A stretch of 64,000 bases of DNA from Porphyrobacter sp. GA68 (lineage in GTDB: Bacteria; Pseudomonadota; Alphaproteobacteria; Sphingomonadales; Sphingomonadaceae). Positions within the stretch are counted from its first letter, which is position 1, and the number at the start of each line of letters is the position of its first letter. The stretch is taken from assembly GCF_022605525.1 (NCBI RefSeq), contig NZ_JAKQYJ010000001.1, positions 310,001 through 374,000 on the forward strand. The letters are read 5' to 3'. The position numbers and the translations under genes were made by a program. This document shows, one piece after another, positions 17,583-26,029 of this stretch. The notes beneath the pieces were generated by a model. The model had not been told where the DNA came from. It searched no databases and was given only the letters and a program-made list of their open reading frames with translations.

Positions 17583-18356
17583 CTAATCGTCTCCGTTCTG
17601 CGCCCGAATCTGGAGTGTGCAGGATACGTTCTTCCCGCTCGAATTCGCACGTTTCCTGCAATCTTCAATCTTGTCCCGATTATCTCGCTGCATGTCAGCC
17701 GCCGCAACAAGGACGTGCCACGCTAGAGGATCGGCACTCTGCATCATCCTGCTGCCCGCGTTCCACTGCGACGACTCTCCCAGAACTCTTTCCGCCATCC
17801 GTTCGGGCCAATGCCAGCTTTCGGGCATTGCGCGGGCGATAGTACCGGGCAGGATCGACCAGAGCAGGATACCGGCCAGCACACCCACGCCTGCAAAGCG
17901 CCAGGTCTGGCGCTTCTGCTCGGCCTCCGTGCGGACACGCCCGACAATTGCGGCGAGCCGACCGGTTGCAAGGTCTAGGTCTTTGCGTCCGTGCCGGAAC
18001 AGATCGCTGGCATCGCGTAGCATGTCGAGCGAGGCGCGCTTCATCTGAAACGCGATGTCTTCCGGCGTCAGCTCAATGGCAGGCTTGTTGCCAATTGAAC
18101 CTAACGTCTTGGAGACCTGCGCCAGCTGATCGGCCATCTGGCCGAGCGTAGCTGTGTAGTCCGGGATCATGATGTCGGCGCGTTCCCTGGCCATGTTCTG
18201 GACCGTATGGCGCACCATTGCCATTTCGCCTTCGAGGCGGGCGAAGGCCTCCGTCGCGGGATCGGTTTCATCCGCCGTTTCCGGTTCCCGCTGCGAGGCT
18301 GGCGGTTCCTCGACTTCGAGGTCCAGTTGCACTTCTTCGATGTTGTCGTCTTCCAT
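17583..18356 (-). CDS. DUF6118-like membrane protein linked to relaxase
   Basis: The 257-residue protein has an acidic N-terminus (EDDNIEEVQLDLEVEEPP), a helical middle part (EGEMAMVRHTVQNMARERAD, TLGQMADQLAQVSKTLG), one transmembrane segment near residues 160-180 (FAGVGVLAGILLWSILPG) and a C-terminal soluble part. I recognise it as the DUF6118 type found beside TraA relaxases in alphaproteobacterial elements; the function is unknown. AGGAGA lies six bases before the ATG and overlaps the traA stop region, so it is translated from the traA transcript. It is the gene closest to attL. Confidence 0.7.
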   Translation of the reverse strand: MEDDNIEEVQLDLEVEEPPASQREPETADETDPATEAFARLEGEMAMVRHTVQNMARERADIMIPDYTATLGQMADQLAQVSKTLGSIGNKPAIELTPEDIAFQMKRASLDMLRDASDLFRHGRKDLDLATGRLAAIVGRVRTEAEQKRQTWRFAGVGVLAGILLWSILPGTIARAMPESWHWPERMAERVLGESSQWNAGSRMMQSADPLAWHVLVAAADMQRDNRDKIEDCRKRANSSGKNVSCTLQIRAQNGDD

Positions 18357-18366
18357 GTCATTTCTC

Positions 18367-21252
18367 CTAAATGCTCATGTCGAAAACGCGGGTGCGTTCA
18401 CGGGTGAGGGTTGCGGTGAGTTCGTTTGCGATGCTGCGTTCGGGCTTGGGCTCGATGCCCAGTTCGCGGGTCTTGCCGCGCAGCAGGCCTTCGACCTGCG
18501 GGTCGCGTTCAAGCGCCTTCGCCAGTTCGGTCAGCATTGCCGACACACGAGCAGCGCCCGCGCGGTCACCCTGCTGCTCAAGCTGCTTGCGTGCTGCGTT
18601 CAGCCCCCGCCAGTCGCTGACAAAGCGTTCGGATCGCAGCTCCGGATCGGTGCGCACGGCGGCTTCGTTCTGCATGGCGCGCATGGTTTCCCGAGTCCGC
18701 CCGCCAGCGGCATCGGGAATCAGTTCAGGACGTCGCTCTAGCGCCGTGGCAAGATCGGTGGCCGCAAGGGGCCTTATCGCTTCGAGCGCCTTTCCAGCCT
18801 TCTCCAGCGCATCCTTCTGGTGCGGGAGCACGGGCAAGCCCTGGGCCTGCATCGTTCCGATATCGCAAAGCGCACGGGCATAGCGTTCGACTGCGCGGCG
18901 CTGGTCGTTCTGCGAGTTCGTCTGCACCGGAAGCGGCTCAAGCTGGCGTGCCTGCGGGCGGAAGTTTCCGAAGATAGATCTGGCCTTCTCCGGCACCTGC
19001 CGAACCTTCTCCAAGACCCGCTCGCGGAAGCTGATTCCGCGCAGTTCGGCGAAGGCCTGCTCGGGCTTGTAATCAGCAGCCATGTCTTTTCCGCGTTCGC
19101 GGCTGAGCGTGCGAACAAGCTTGGACTGGTCGGCAAAGTCATCACGGCCATAGTACAGCGCCAGTCCTTCGCGATGGCGCGACATGGCGACATAGGCGGA
19201 ATGGCTGTCCATGCCTGGCGTGGCGAGCACATGCGTGCGGTCCACTGTCATTCCCTGCGCCTTGTGGATCGTGGCGGCGTAGCCATGATCGACGTGGGCA
19301 TAGTCCTTGGTGTCGAACGCAACCTCGCGGCCATCGTCGGTGCGCGCCGCCATGCGCTGCGCGCTGGCCTGTTCAACCGTGCCCAGCGTCCCGTTCTTCA
19401 CCCCAAGCCCGCGCTCGTTCCGCAGGAAAATGATGCGGTCGCCGGATGCAAATTGTCGTTCGCCACGCGCGGCCTTGATCGTGGCATCTGCACCCAATGC
19501 GCCAGCTTCGCGCATCTTCTCGCGCGCCATCTGGTTCAGTTCGCGGACCTCATCATTGGTGTGGGTGAGGATGATCCGACTGTCGTCTGGGCTGTTCTGG
19601 CGTTCCTCATCCCAACGCTCGATCAACTCTGTCCGCGCGACCTCGCGCGTGTCAGTGGCATGGACCATGCCGCGCTCTTTATAGGTGCGGATCGCTTCGC
19701 CGGTGCGACCCGTTGCGAGGTGCCGGGTCGCGTCTTGCTGCCATTCGGAAAGCTGGCGGCGGACTTCGCTGATCTCGACGCCGCCGTGGCGCTCGTGGAT
19801 CGCCCGGAATGCTGCGCCTGCCTCGATGGCCTGCAACTGCTGCTGGTCGCCCACCAGAACAACCTTCGCCCCGGCCTTCGCGGCATGGGACAGTACGCGC
19901 TCCATCTGGCGCGTGCCGACCATGCCCGCTTCGTCGATCACGAGCACATCCTTGGCAATCAGATGTTCGCGTCCCTTGCCCCACTGATGTTCAAGACTGG
20001 CAATGGTGCGCGATACAATGCCGGAGCCGTTCTCCAGACCCTCGGCAGCAATGCCGGACAGGGCTGCGCCGCGCACATTGTAGCCAGCGCTTTCCCAAGC
20101 CTCGCGCGCAACGCCTAGCATGGCGCTCTTGCCGGTTCCGGCATAGCCAACGACAACCGCGAGATCGCCCTTCTTCGTGACGTGTTCGAAAGCAGATTTC
20201 TGCTCTCCGGAGAGAGCCAGGCCGCGCTTCGCAGCGCTTGCGAAAGCGGCGTTCCGCTGGCCATCATTGACGCTGTGTTCCGTGCGCTGCGCCATGGTAT
20301 CGGCGGCGCGATGCAGGCGCTGTTCGGTCTCGATCATCCCGCGCGACGTGAACCGATCCTGCCCGCGTCCGTCCTTGCCCAGCGCGATGAGATCAGCGGA
20401 GCCGCGCACAGCATTGTAGGCGGCATCGAACTGCTCCTTGCCGTCGCTGTGCCGGTGAACAAATGCGGCAAGGTCGCGTTTGGTGAACGTCGCTTGCTGG
20501 TGCGTGATCGCATCCAATGCCAGCGTGGGATTAGCGATGATCCGCTCACCATTGCGCTGGGCGATGGCGCGATGTTCTTCGATCCGTTCGGCTTCGAGCC
20601 CGCGCCCGCCAATGCGTGAGGCTGCGGGACCGATCTTGTCCTGCGGCTCCAGCGCGATGCCCTGTGCTTCCAGGCTGCGATGATCGATGCGCGCATCGAT
20701 ATCACGTTCGGCCAGCGCGCGGTTCACATGATTGGCCCAGCGCTCGCGCCATTGTTCGATCAGCGCGGTCTTGTTCCAGTCGCGGACCTTCGCGCCAAAG
20801 CCGTCCTTGGTCACTTCGCGCATCGTCAGCATGACATGCGCGTGTGGCTTGGCCTTGCCATCCTCGCCGATATCCCAATGGACATTGAGATCGGCGATCA
20901 TGCCTCTCTCGACGAATTCAGCCTTCACGAACTCGCGCGCCAGCTTCACGTTGTCCTTCTTGGACAGCTCGCGGGGCAGGGCGAACTCGACCTCGCGGGC
21001 AAGCTGGGCATCCTTGCGCTTCTCGGCGGCCTCGACAGCGTTCCACAAAGTAGCGCGGTCGGCGAAGGCTTCGGGCGCGCCCTTGGGCAGCATCACTTCG
21101 GAATGAAGGACGCCTGCCTTGTTGGTGAAATCATGGGTTCTGTCGATCCGCTCATCGTGCAGCCGCTCGCCTGCGCGATAGGCCGCTGCCGCCACGGCAC
21201 TGCGTCCGCTCGACCGTCCGATGACCTTTGCGCTGAAGTGAAAGATTGCCAT
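18367..21252 (-). CDS. traA: Ti-type conjugative relaxase-helicase TraA
   Basis: This 961-residue MOB_Q-type relaxase begins MAIFHFSAKVIGRSSGRSAV. The MobA/MobL nicking domain covers ~1-220, with a candidate catalytic Tyr25 in AAAYRAG and the metal-binding HxH in KPHAHVMLTMREV (His137, His139). The helicase part has Walker A VVGYAGTGKSAML (about 367-379), Walker B VLVIDEAGMVG, and the C-terminal motif HGYAATIHKAQGMTVDRTHV. It would nick oriT and unwind the transferred strand. The start at 21252 excludes an N-terminal extension that lacks family similarity. It is followed by the DUF6118 gene and faces traC/traD across the oriT-like region. Confidence 0.92.
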   Translation of the reverse strand: MAIFHFSAKVIGRSSGRSAVAAAAYRAGERLHDERIDRTHDFTNKAGVLHSEVMLPKGAPEAFADRATLWNAVEAAEKRKDAQLAREVEFALPRELSKKDNVKLAREFVKAEFVERGMIADLNVHWDIGEDGKAKPHAHVMLTMREVTKDGFGAKVRDWNKTALIEQWRERWANHVNRALAERDIDARIDHRSLEAQGIALEPQDKIGPAASRIGGRGLEAERIEEHRAIAQRNGERIIANPTLALDAITHQQATFTKRDLAAFVHRHSDGKEQFDAAYNAVRGSADLIALGKDGRGQDRFTSRGMIETEQRLHRAADTMAQRTEHSVNDGQRNAAFASAAKRGLALSGEQKSAFEHVTKKGDLAVVVGYAGTGKSAMLGVAREAWESAGYNVRGAALSGIAAEGLENGSGIVSRTIASLEHQWGKGREHLIAKDVLVIDEAGMVGTRQMERVLSHAAKAGAKVVLVGDQQQLQAIEAGAAFRAIHERHGGVEISEVRRQLSEWQQDATRHLATGRTGEAIRTYKERGMVHATDTREVARTELIERWDEERQNSPDDSRIILTHTNDEVRELNQMAREKMREAGALGADATIKAARGERQFASGDRIIFLRNERGLGVKNGTLGTVEQASAQRMAARTDDGREVAFDTKDYAHVDHGYAATIHKAQGMTVDRTHVLATPGMDSHSAYVAMSRHREGLALYYGRDDFADQSKLVRTLSRERGKDMAADYKPEQAFAELRGISFRERVLEKVRQVPEKARSIFGNFRPQARQLEPLPVQTNSQNDQRRAVERYARALCDIGTMQAQGLPVLPHQKDALEKAGKALEAIRPLAATDLATALERRPELIPDAAGGRTRETMRAMQNEAAVRTDPELRSERFVSDWRGLNAARKQLEQQGDRAGAARVSAMLTELAKALERDPQVEGLLRGKTRELGIEPKPERSIANELTATLTRERTRVFDMSI

Positions 21253-21281
21253 GACGGCAATCCAGTTACACTCCAAACGCC

Positions 21282-21309
21282 ACGTCGGCACGACGTATAA
21301 GCGCGCCCT
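21282..21309 (+). other. Candidate oriT: inverted repeat and nic core
   Basis: A perfect inverted repeat ACGTCG-GCA-CGACGT (21282-21296) abuts TATAAGCGCGCCCT (21296-21309). This resembles the nic region of RSF1010/Ti-type origins, where an inverted repeat precedes a TAAGTGCGCCCT-like core nicked before the CCCT. It lies between divergent traA and traC, the place where Ti plasmids carry oriT. The comparison is from memory. Confidence 0.75.
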
Positions 21310-21391
21310 CTCATGATAAAATCCTGATCGGGACTAGGCGGTATCACACTGTCCCGGCGACCTTACTGCATTGGATTACAGCTAAGATTAT

Positions 21392-21418
21392 GATGGCTCC
21401 ATCACACCAACGATGGAG
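21392..21418 (+). promoter_or_regulatory. Competing hairpins in the traC leader
   Basis: CTCCATC (21397-21403) pairs perfectly with GATGGAG (21412-21418), and the overlapping GATGG (21392-21396) pairs with CCATC (21399-21403). The two stems exclude each other. The longer one would bury the GGAG ribosome site eight bases before the traC ATG at 21426. This could be a translational control element or a protein operator. Confidence 0.45.
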
Positions 21419-21425
21419 ACAACAC

Positions 21426-21731
21426 ATGCGCAAACCCCGCGACTTTGATTCGGAGCTGAAGGCACTGGCCGACAAGGCAAAGCAGTTAAAGGAACGCCGC
21501 GTGCGCGAACTTGGCGCGCTGGTCACTGCAACCGGAGCCGACGTTCTTGATGCTGAGACCCTTGCCGGTGCGCTACTCGATGCTGCCGCCAACACCGACA
21601 AGGCCACCGGGGAGGGCTGGCGCAAGCGCGGCGCGGCCTTCTTTCAGGGCAAGTCACGCAGCGCTTCGAGCGGACCTGGTCAGCAGCCGGAAGGCACTCT
21701 CCCGCTCGATGGCGGCGCGGCATCGGCTTGA
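21426..21731 (+). CDS. traC: TraC-like conjugal transfer (mobilization) protein
   Basis: The 101-residue protein starts MRKPRDFDSELKALADKAKQ and continues with RRVRELGALVTATGADVLD and AGALLDAAANTDKATGEGW, the pattern of the small TraC accessory proteins of Ti-type transfer systems. They bind near oriT and help the relaxase form the relaxosome. The GGAG before the start is within the hairpin described above. The C-terminus (SGPGQQPEGTLPLDGG) is low complexity. It overlaps the start of the traD-like gene by 23 bases in another frame. Confidence 0.75.
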   Translation: MRKPRDFDSELKALADKAKQLKERRVRELGALVTATGADVLDAETLAGALLDAAANTDKATGEGWRKRGAAFFQGKSRSASSGPGQQPEGTLPLDGGAASA

Positions 21732-21978
21732 GGCAGCAAAGGCGCGAACCGACATGCGCGAGTGGCAGGTCAAGCGACGAGAGCGAACCCGGCAACTGAT
21801 CGAGCTGGGCGGCCTGGTAGCCAAGGCTGAACTGGTCGAGTTGACAGACGATGATCGCGCCGCGCTTTATGGCGCGTTCCTCACCGTTGCCGCCAAGCTG
21901 CGCGGCCCTGATGGCGCGCACGCGCTGGTGTTGTTCCGGCGCAAGGGCAAGCGGTCGTTCGAGGCTGAAAACCCATAA
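21709..21978 (+). CDS. traD: TraD-like conjugal transfer protein
   Basis: The ~89-residue protein contains REWQVKRRERTRQLIELGGL followed by VAKAELVELTDDDRAALYGA, the signature of the small alphaproteobacterial TraD family (not the F-plasmid coupling protein). It is presumed to be a relaxosome accessory factor. Start codons are possible at 21709 and 21754; neither has a perfect ribosome site, and coupling with traC is likely. It is convergent with the metallopeptidase at the end of the restriction operon, 14 bases away. Confidence 0.7.
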   Translation: MAARHRLEAAKARTDMREWQVKRRERTRQLIELGGLVAKAELVELTDDDRAALYGAFLTVAAKLRGPDGAHALVLFRRKGKRSFEAENP

Positions 21979-21992
21979 GCGCAGTGGTTGAG

Positions 21993-22748
21993 CTATTGAC
22001 GCAATACCGTCCGATCAAACACTGGTTCGTGTCCCGCGAGGACCAATTCGGCGAGCGAGTCCAGCTCCCGTTTTGCGCCCTCCCAAGTGGGCATCTGCTT
22101 GGCGAGCATGTCGAAGAAGCGCTTGCTGTGGTTGTGTTCGACCAGATGACAGAGTTCGTGGAGAATGACGTATTCAATGCAATGACGTGGTGCCCGTATG
22201 AGTGCGGGGTTCAAGTAAATCACCCCGTCCGGGGAACAGCTACCCCATTGCGTCCTCATGCGCATAAGTTTCAGCGGTGGGTGTGCTTCGACCCAATTCA
22301 ACCGGCCTGAGATTTCCGAGAATTTGTCGCTTAGGTATTCGTCCGCGCGCGCATCATACCATGCGTTCAATCTGCGTCTGACGGCGGCTCGATCAGCCAC
22401 TGGGAGGGTTACAACGAGCTTGCCTCGCAAGAGTTTGACTTCAGAAGGCTGCGCGCTGTTCTCGTTGACGATGAGCTTATGCCGCCGCCCCAGATAGAAG
22501 TGCGTCTCGCCGCTCACATATTCACGCGGTAGCGCCATTCGCCGTGCGGTAATTGCTGCGTTTCGGTGCTGGAATATCCATCTTGCGCGTCGCTGGGCCG
22601 CCGCCCTGATCTGACCCGTTTCCTTATCGCTGGGTGCTTCGATTTCGACATCACCGTTGGGGTAAACATGGATGCGGATGCGGCCCGTGACAGCTGCGGT
22701 TTGTCGAACGAGGCACGACACCTCTTGATCGCCGTATCGGACAATCAT
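21993..22748 (-). CDS. YgjP-like (DUF45/SprT-type) zinc metallopeptidase
   Basis: The 251-residue protein has the YgjP-like metallopeptidase signature: RTQWGSCSPDGVIYLNPALI, then IEYVILHELCHLVEHNHSKR with the HExxH zinc site and the downstream His in EHNHSKRFF. Genes of this family commonly follow hsdR in type I restriction loci; the substrate is not established. Here the start overlaps the hsdR stop by four bases and it is the last gene of the operon. A role in clearing restriction subunits or in protecting the host from HsdR is a guess from position only. Confidence 0.87.
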   Translation of the reverse strand: MIVRYGDQEVSCLVRQTAAVTGRIRIHVYPNGDVEIEAPSDKETGQIRAAAQRRARWIFQHRNAAITARRMALPREYVSGETHFYLGRRHKLIVNENSAQPSEVKLLRGKLVVTLPVADRAAVRRRLNAWYDARADEYLSDKFSEISGRLNWVEAHPPLKLMRMRTQWGSCSPDGVIYLNPALIRAPRHCIEYVILHELCHLVEHNHSKRFFDMLAKQMPTWEGAKRELDSLAELVLAGHEPVFDRTVLRQ

Positions 22749-25700
22749 GTTTTTGCGCCACTTCCACGCGTAAGGCCAATGCGGGTTACCTCGACAACCT
22801 TCTCTGTAATAACCTTTGCCTTGTCCAAGCCCGTCAGGCCGAACAGGCGCGGCAACAAAGCTTTTCGGATAGCCGCTTCAATGTTTGCCGGGTTGAGCGA
22901 GTTTTCTGCAATGGCACTCTCGACGGACTTCTCCATGTCCAGCGCTGCCTGGATGAATTCCTCTTGCTCATCCCCCTTTGCGAGCTCGTCCCCTATCTCC
23001 AACCGGATAATCCCGAAATAGGCGCTCGCATGGCGGCGACCTGCGAGGCGTTTAGGCAGGTCATCGATCAACTTGGAGGCGAGCTTTTCCTCCAAATCCT
23101 TGAACAGGATGTATTGCTTGTAAGGGTGGTCGAAAAGCGCAGATGCTTCCGCAATGGCCCGCTTGAGCAGATCGGAAAAGAACAGCTGCGCATAGGGATC
23201 GTCGGCCAGTTCCTGCTCGATCGTCTTACGGACTCTGGATCGGATGATGTCAGTTTCGTTGCGTGTTTTCTCAGGGGACCAGGTTTCGGCGGCCTGCTGA
23301 TTTCCAAGCTCGTTGACAATCAGAACGCCGTCCACGTTCTCCACGTCCTCGCCCACAACATAGCGATCGACCAGTCTCCTGATCTGATCCTCGTATGCGC
23401 TGTAGTCGACGGTTTCCTGTGCGTCCTGCTTCACGATCTTGCGCAGGTTAGTGAAGAACTTGAGGTCTCGTTTGTATTCCGCAATCTGTCCTTCGGTGAT
23501 TGATGTGTCTTCGAAGAACGAACGCGATCCCAGAGCAATCTTCAGGCACATGCCGTAGGCTGTCAGAGCCTCGTAGAAATCTTCCCTCAGCTTCTGGTTC
23601 AGGTCGATAGGTGTTCCATCCTCGCTCTCGCGGGTCTGCGGAACCAGCAGCTGTCGGTACTGCTCGATATCGGCCTTGTTCTTGACCGGCTTGAAGATTG
23701 CCCAGAGGTCGGCGTGGAGGCTGGGCAATCGCTTATACTCGGTGCTGACATCGGCATAGAGTTCGTCAATGTCGTCGAGATCGAAGCCGCCTTGCGTCCG
23801 TTCGGCCAGGTCCTGATATTCCGTGAGCGCGGTATCCAGCGCCTTCAGAATGCCCCGATAGTCAATGAGCAAACCATACTTCTTCTGCTCATGCAGCCGG
23901 TTCACGCGAGCAATGGCCTGGATCAGATTGTGCTGTTCGAGTTTCTTGTCGATGTAGAGAACGGCGTTGCGCGGCTCATCAAATCCGGTGAGCAACTTGT
24001 CGACCACAATCAGGATGTCGGGTCGGCCCTCTGTCGAGAAATCCTCGATCACCTGGCGCTCGTAATCCTCGGCGTCGCCTTTGACGTTCTCCTTCCACCA
24101 TTGCAGCACCTCAGGAAGCTCTGCCTCGTCGACCTCCGAATGGCCCTCGCGGGTATCAGGGGGCGAAATGACGATGGCGCTGCTGACCAGACCGGTTGCA
24201 TCCAGCGCCTTCTTGTAGCGGATGGCTGAGCGCTTGGAATCGGTCGCCAGCTGACCCTTCAGACCGAGATCAAGATCCTTGAAATTTTCCTTGAAGTGGG
24301 TCGCGATATCGAGGGCGATAAGATTGATACGGTCGCCAGAGCCATAGACCGCGCCCTTGGTCCCGAACTTCTTCTTGAGATCGCCCCTCTGCTCATCGGA
24401 AAGGGCAGCGGTGACCTTCTCGAACCAGTTGTCGATCGCTCGTTCGTTCACGTCGAGGATCGGCTCGCGTTCCTCGTAGAGCAGCGGCGTCACCGTGCCG
24501 TCCGAAACGGCGTCCTTCATCGTGTAGGCGTGGACGATGCGCCCAAACTTGTTTGCCGTCTTGTCGTCCTTCAGCAGCGGAGTGCCGGTGAACGCGACAT
24601 AAGCAGCGTTTGGCAAGGCCTTGCGCATCCGCTCGTGGTTTTCGCCACCTTGGCTGCGGTGGCCTTCATCGACCAGCACGATCATGTCCGCGCTGTCGTT
24701 GCGACATTCGGCGTGCCGCGCCGCGCTGCCGAACTTGTTGATGATCGTGAAGATGATTCGCTCGGTGCCCTTCCCGATGCGCTTGGCCAGATCGCGGCCC
24801 GATTGCGCCTTGGCCTTGCCCGCATCTTTCGAACCAATGTCCGAGCCGAAGGCTCCGCCGGTCAAGAAGTTGCCTGCCAGCTGCTTTTCCAGATCGCGGC
24901 GGTCGGTCACCACGACCAGACGGCACGCCTTAAGCTTCTCATGCAGCAGCAGCGCCTTGCACAGCATCACCATCGTGAAGCTCTTGCCCGAACCGGTGGT
25001 GTGCCAGATTACCCCGCCCTCGCGCGCGCCATCCGGCTTGATCCTGCTAATCTGGTCGAGCAGCGCGCGGATGCCAAAGAACTGCTGATGGCGCGCGACG
25101 ATCTTGTCTACCTTGCGGTCGAACAGGACGTAGGAGCGGACGAATTCCAGCAGGCGCTCTGGCGTGCAGAGGCCGATCAGCAGGCGGTCCTGCGCGGTCA
25201 CGGCCTGCTCGTCGCTCCACAGGTGCTGGAAGTGGTCGCGCACTTCGCGCACATGGTTCCTCAGGATCGCCGCCCGCGGATCGATTTTCTTTGCAGCGTT
25301 CTTGATCTGGCGGAAATGGTCCTCGGAGAATTCTTCCTCGCGCCACTGCGCCCAGAATTTTCGCGGGGTCCTAGTGGTGCCATAGCGGCCATCGGTCATG
25401 CCGATCGACAACAGCAGGTGGGCATAGGCGAACAAGTGCAGAATTTCCTCTTGCCCCTGGTTGCGGATCGTCTGGCTGATGCCTTCGTCCACCATCGACT
25501 TGTTGGGATTGCCGCTATCGGGTCGCTTGGCCTCGATCACCAGCAGCGGGATGCCGTTGACGAAGCCGACGATATCGGGTCGCCGCGTATGGGTGCCCGG
25601 CACGGCGAGCACTTCCATCTCCTCGCTCGCCACGAAGCTGTTCGCCAGCGGGCGCGCCCAATCGATAATCGGCACGGTGACGCTGTGCTTCTTGCCATCG

Positions 25701-26029
25701 ACGAACTCGGTGACGGTGACGCCCAGCGTGATGGCGTTGTAGAGCTTCTCGTTGGCGGTGATCAGCCCTTCATTGAGCGCGGGCGAAGTCAGCTCGCGGA
25801 CGATCTGGTCGATCGCATTGGTCGAAAGCGGATAAGTCCTCCCCTTATAGTCGAACGTCCGTCGCCGCAGTTGCTCGACCAGTACATCGCGCAGCACCAC
25901 GCCCTGATTGCCGCCGCGCGCCACAAGACAATTTTCGGGCGAGAGGTAATCCCAGCCCAGTGAAACCAGCGTTGCGAGGGCCGGAATATGGGAGCTGTAA
26001 AGCTCGGCGGTGTTGGGGGTGATGGTCAC
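22745..26029 (-). CDS. hsdR: Type I restriction enzyme R subunit
   Basis: HsdR is the translocating endonuclease subunit of the type I complex. The 1094-residue protein has the nuclease core near residues 150-170 (RRPDIVGFVNGIPLLVIEAK: Asp152, Glu166, Lys168), SF2 helicase Walker A at ~343-351 (HTTGSGKSFTMVML), motif II VLVDEGHRSQ (DEGH), motif III AFTGTPLL, and motif VI QAIARVNRLHEQKKYGLLID. The C-terminal ~300 residues are the HsdM/HsdS-contacting helical region. Everything needed for activity appears intact. It overlaps the upstream SIR2-like gene and the downstream peptidase gene by four bases each, in a seven-gene operon. Confidence 0.95.
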   Translation of the reverse strand: MTITPNTAELYSSHIPALATLVSLGWDYLSPENCLVARGGNQGVVLRDVLVEQLRRRTFDYKGRTYPLSTNAIDQIVRELTSPALNEGLITANEKLYNAITLGVTVTEFVDGKKHSVTVPIIDWARPLANSFVASEEMEVLAVPGTHTRRPDIVGFVNGIPLLVIEAKRPDSGNPNKSMVDEGISQTIRNQGQEEILHLFAYAHLLLSIGMTDGRYGTTRTPRKFWAQWREEEFSEDHFRQIKNAAKKIDPRAAILRNHVREVRDHFQHLWSDEQAVTAQDRLLIGLCTPERLLEFVRSYVLFDRKVDKIVARHQQFFGIRALLDQISRIKPDGAREGGVIWHTTGSGKSFTMVMLCKALLLHEKLKACRLVVVTDRRDLEKQLAGNFLTGGAFGSDIGSKDAGKAKAQSGRDLAKRIGKGTERIIFTIINKFGSAARHAECRNDSADMIVLVDEGHRSQGGENHERMRKALPNAAYVAFTGTPLLKDDKTANKFGRIVHAYTMKDAVSDGTVTPLLYEEREPILDVNERAIDNWFEKVTAALSDEQRGDLKKKFGTKGAVYGSGDRINLIALDIATHFKENFKDLDLGLKGQLATDSKRSAIRYKKALDATGLVSSAIVISPPDTREGHSEVDEAELPEVLQWWKENVKGDAEDYERQVIEDFSTEGRPDILIVVDKLLTGFDEPRNAVLYIDKKLEQHNLIQAIARVNRLHEQKKYGLLIDYRGILKALDTALTEYQDLAERTQGGFDLDDIDELYADVSTEYKRLPSLHADLWAIFKPVKNKADIEQYRQLLVPQTRESEDGTPIDLNQKLREDFYEALTAYGMCLKIALGSRSFFEDTSITEGQIAEYKRDLKFFTNLRKIVKQDAQETVDYSAYEDQIRRLVDRYVVGEDVENVDGVLIVNELGNQQAAETWSPEKTRNETDIIRSRVRKTIEQELADDPYAQLFFSDLLKRAIAEASALFDHPYKQYILFKDLEEKLASKLIDDLPKRLAGRRHASAYFGIIRLEIGDELAKGDEQEEFIQAALDMEKSVESAIAENSLNPANIEAAIRKALLPRLFGLTGLDKAKVITEKVVEVTRIGLTRGSGAKT

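Noticed and set aside
24296-25963. Long open frame (about 555 codons) on the plus strand
   Set aside because: It is fully antisense to hsdR, whose nuclease and helicase motifs are unmistakable. The frame is a by-product of high GC and has no recognisable motif.
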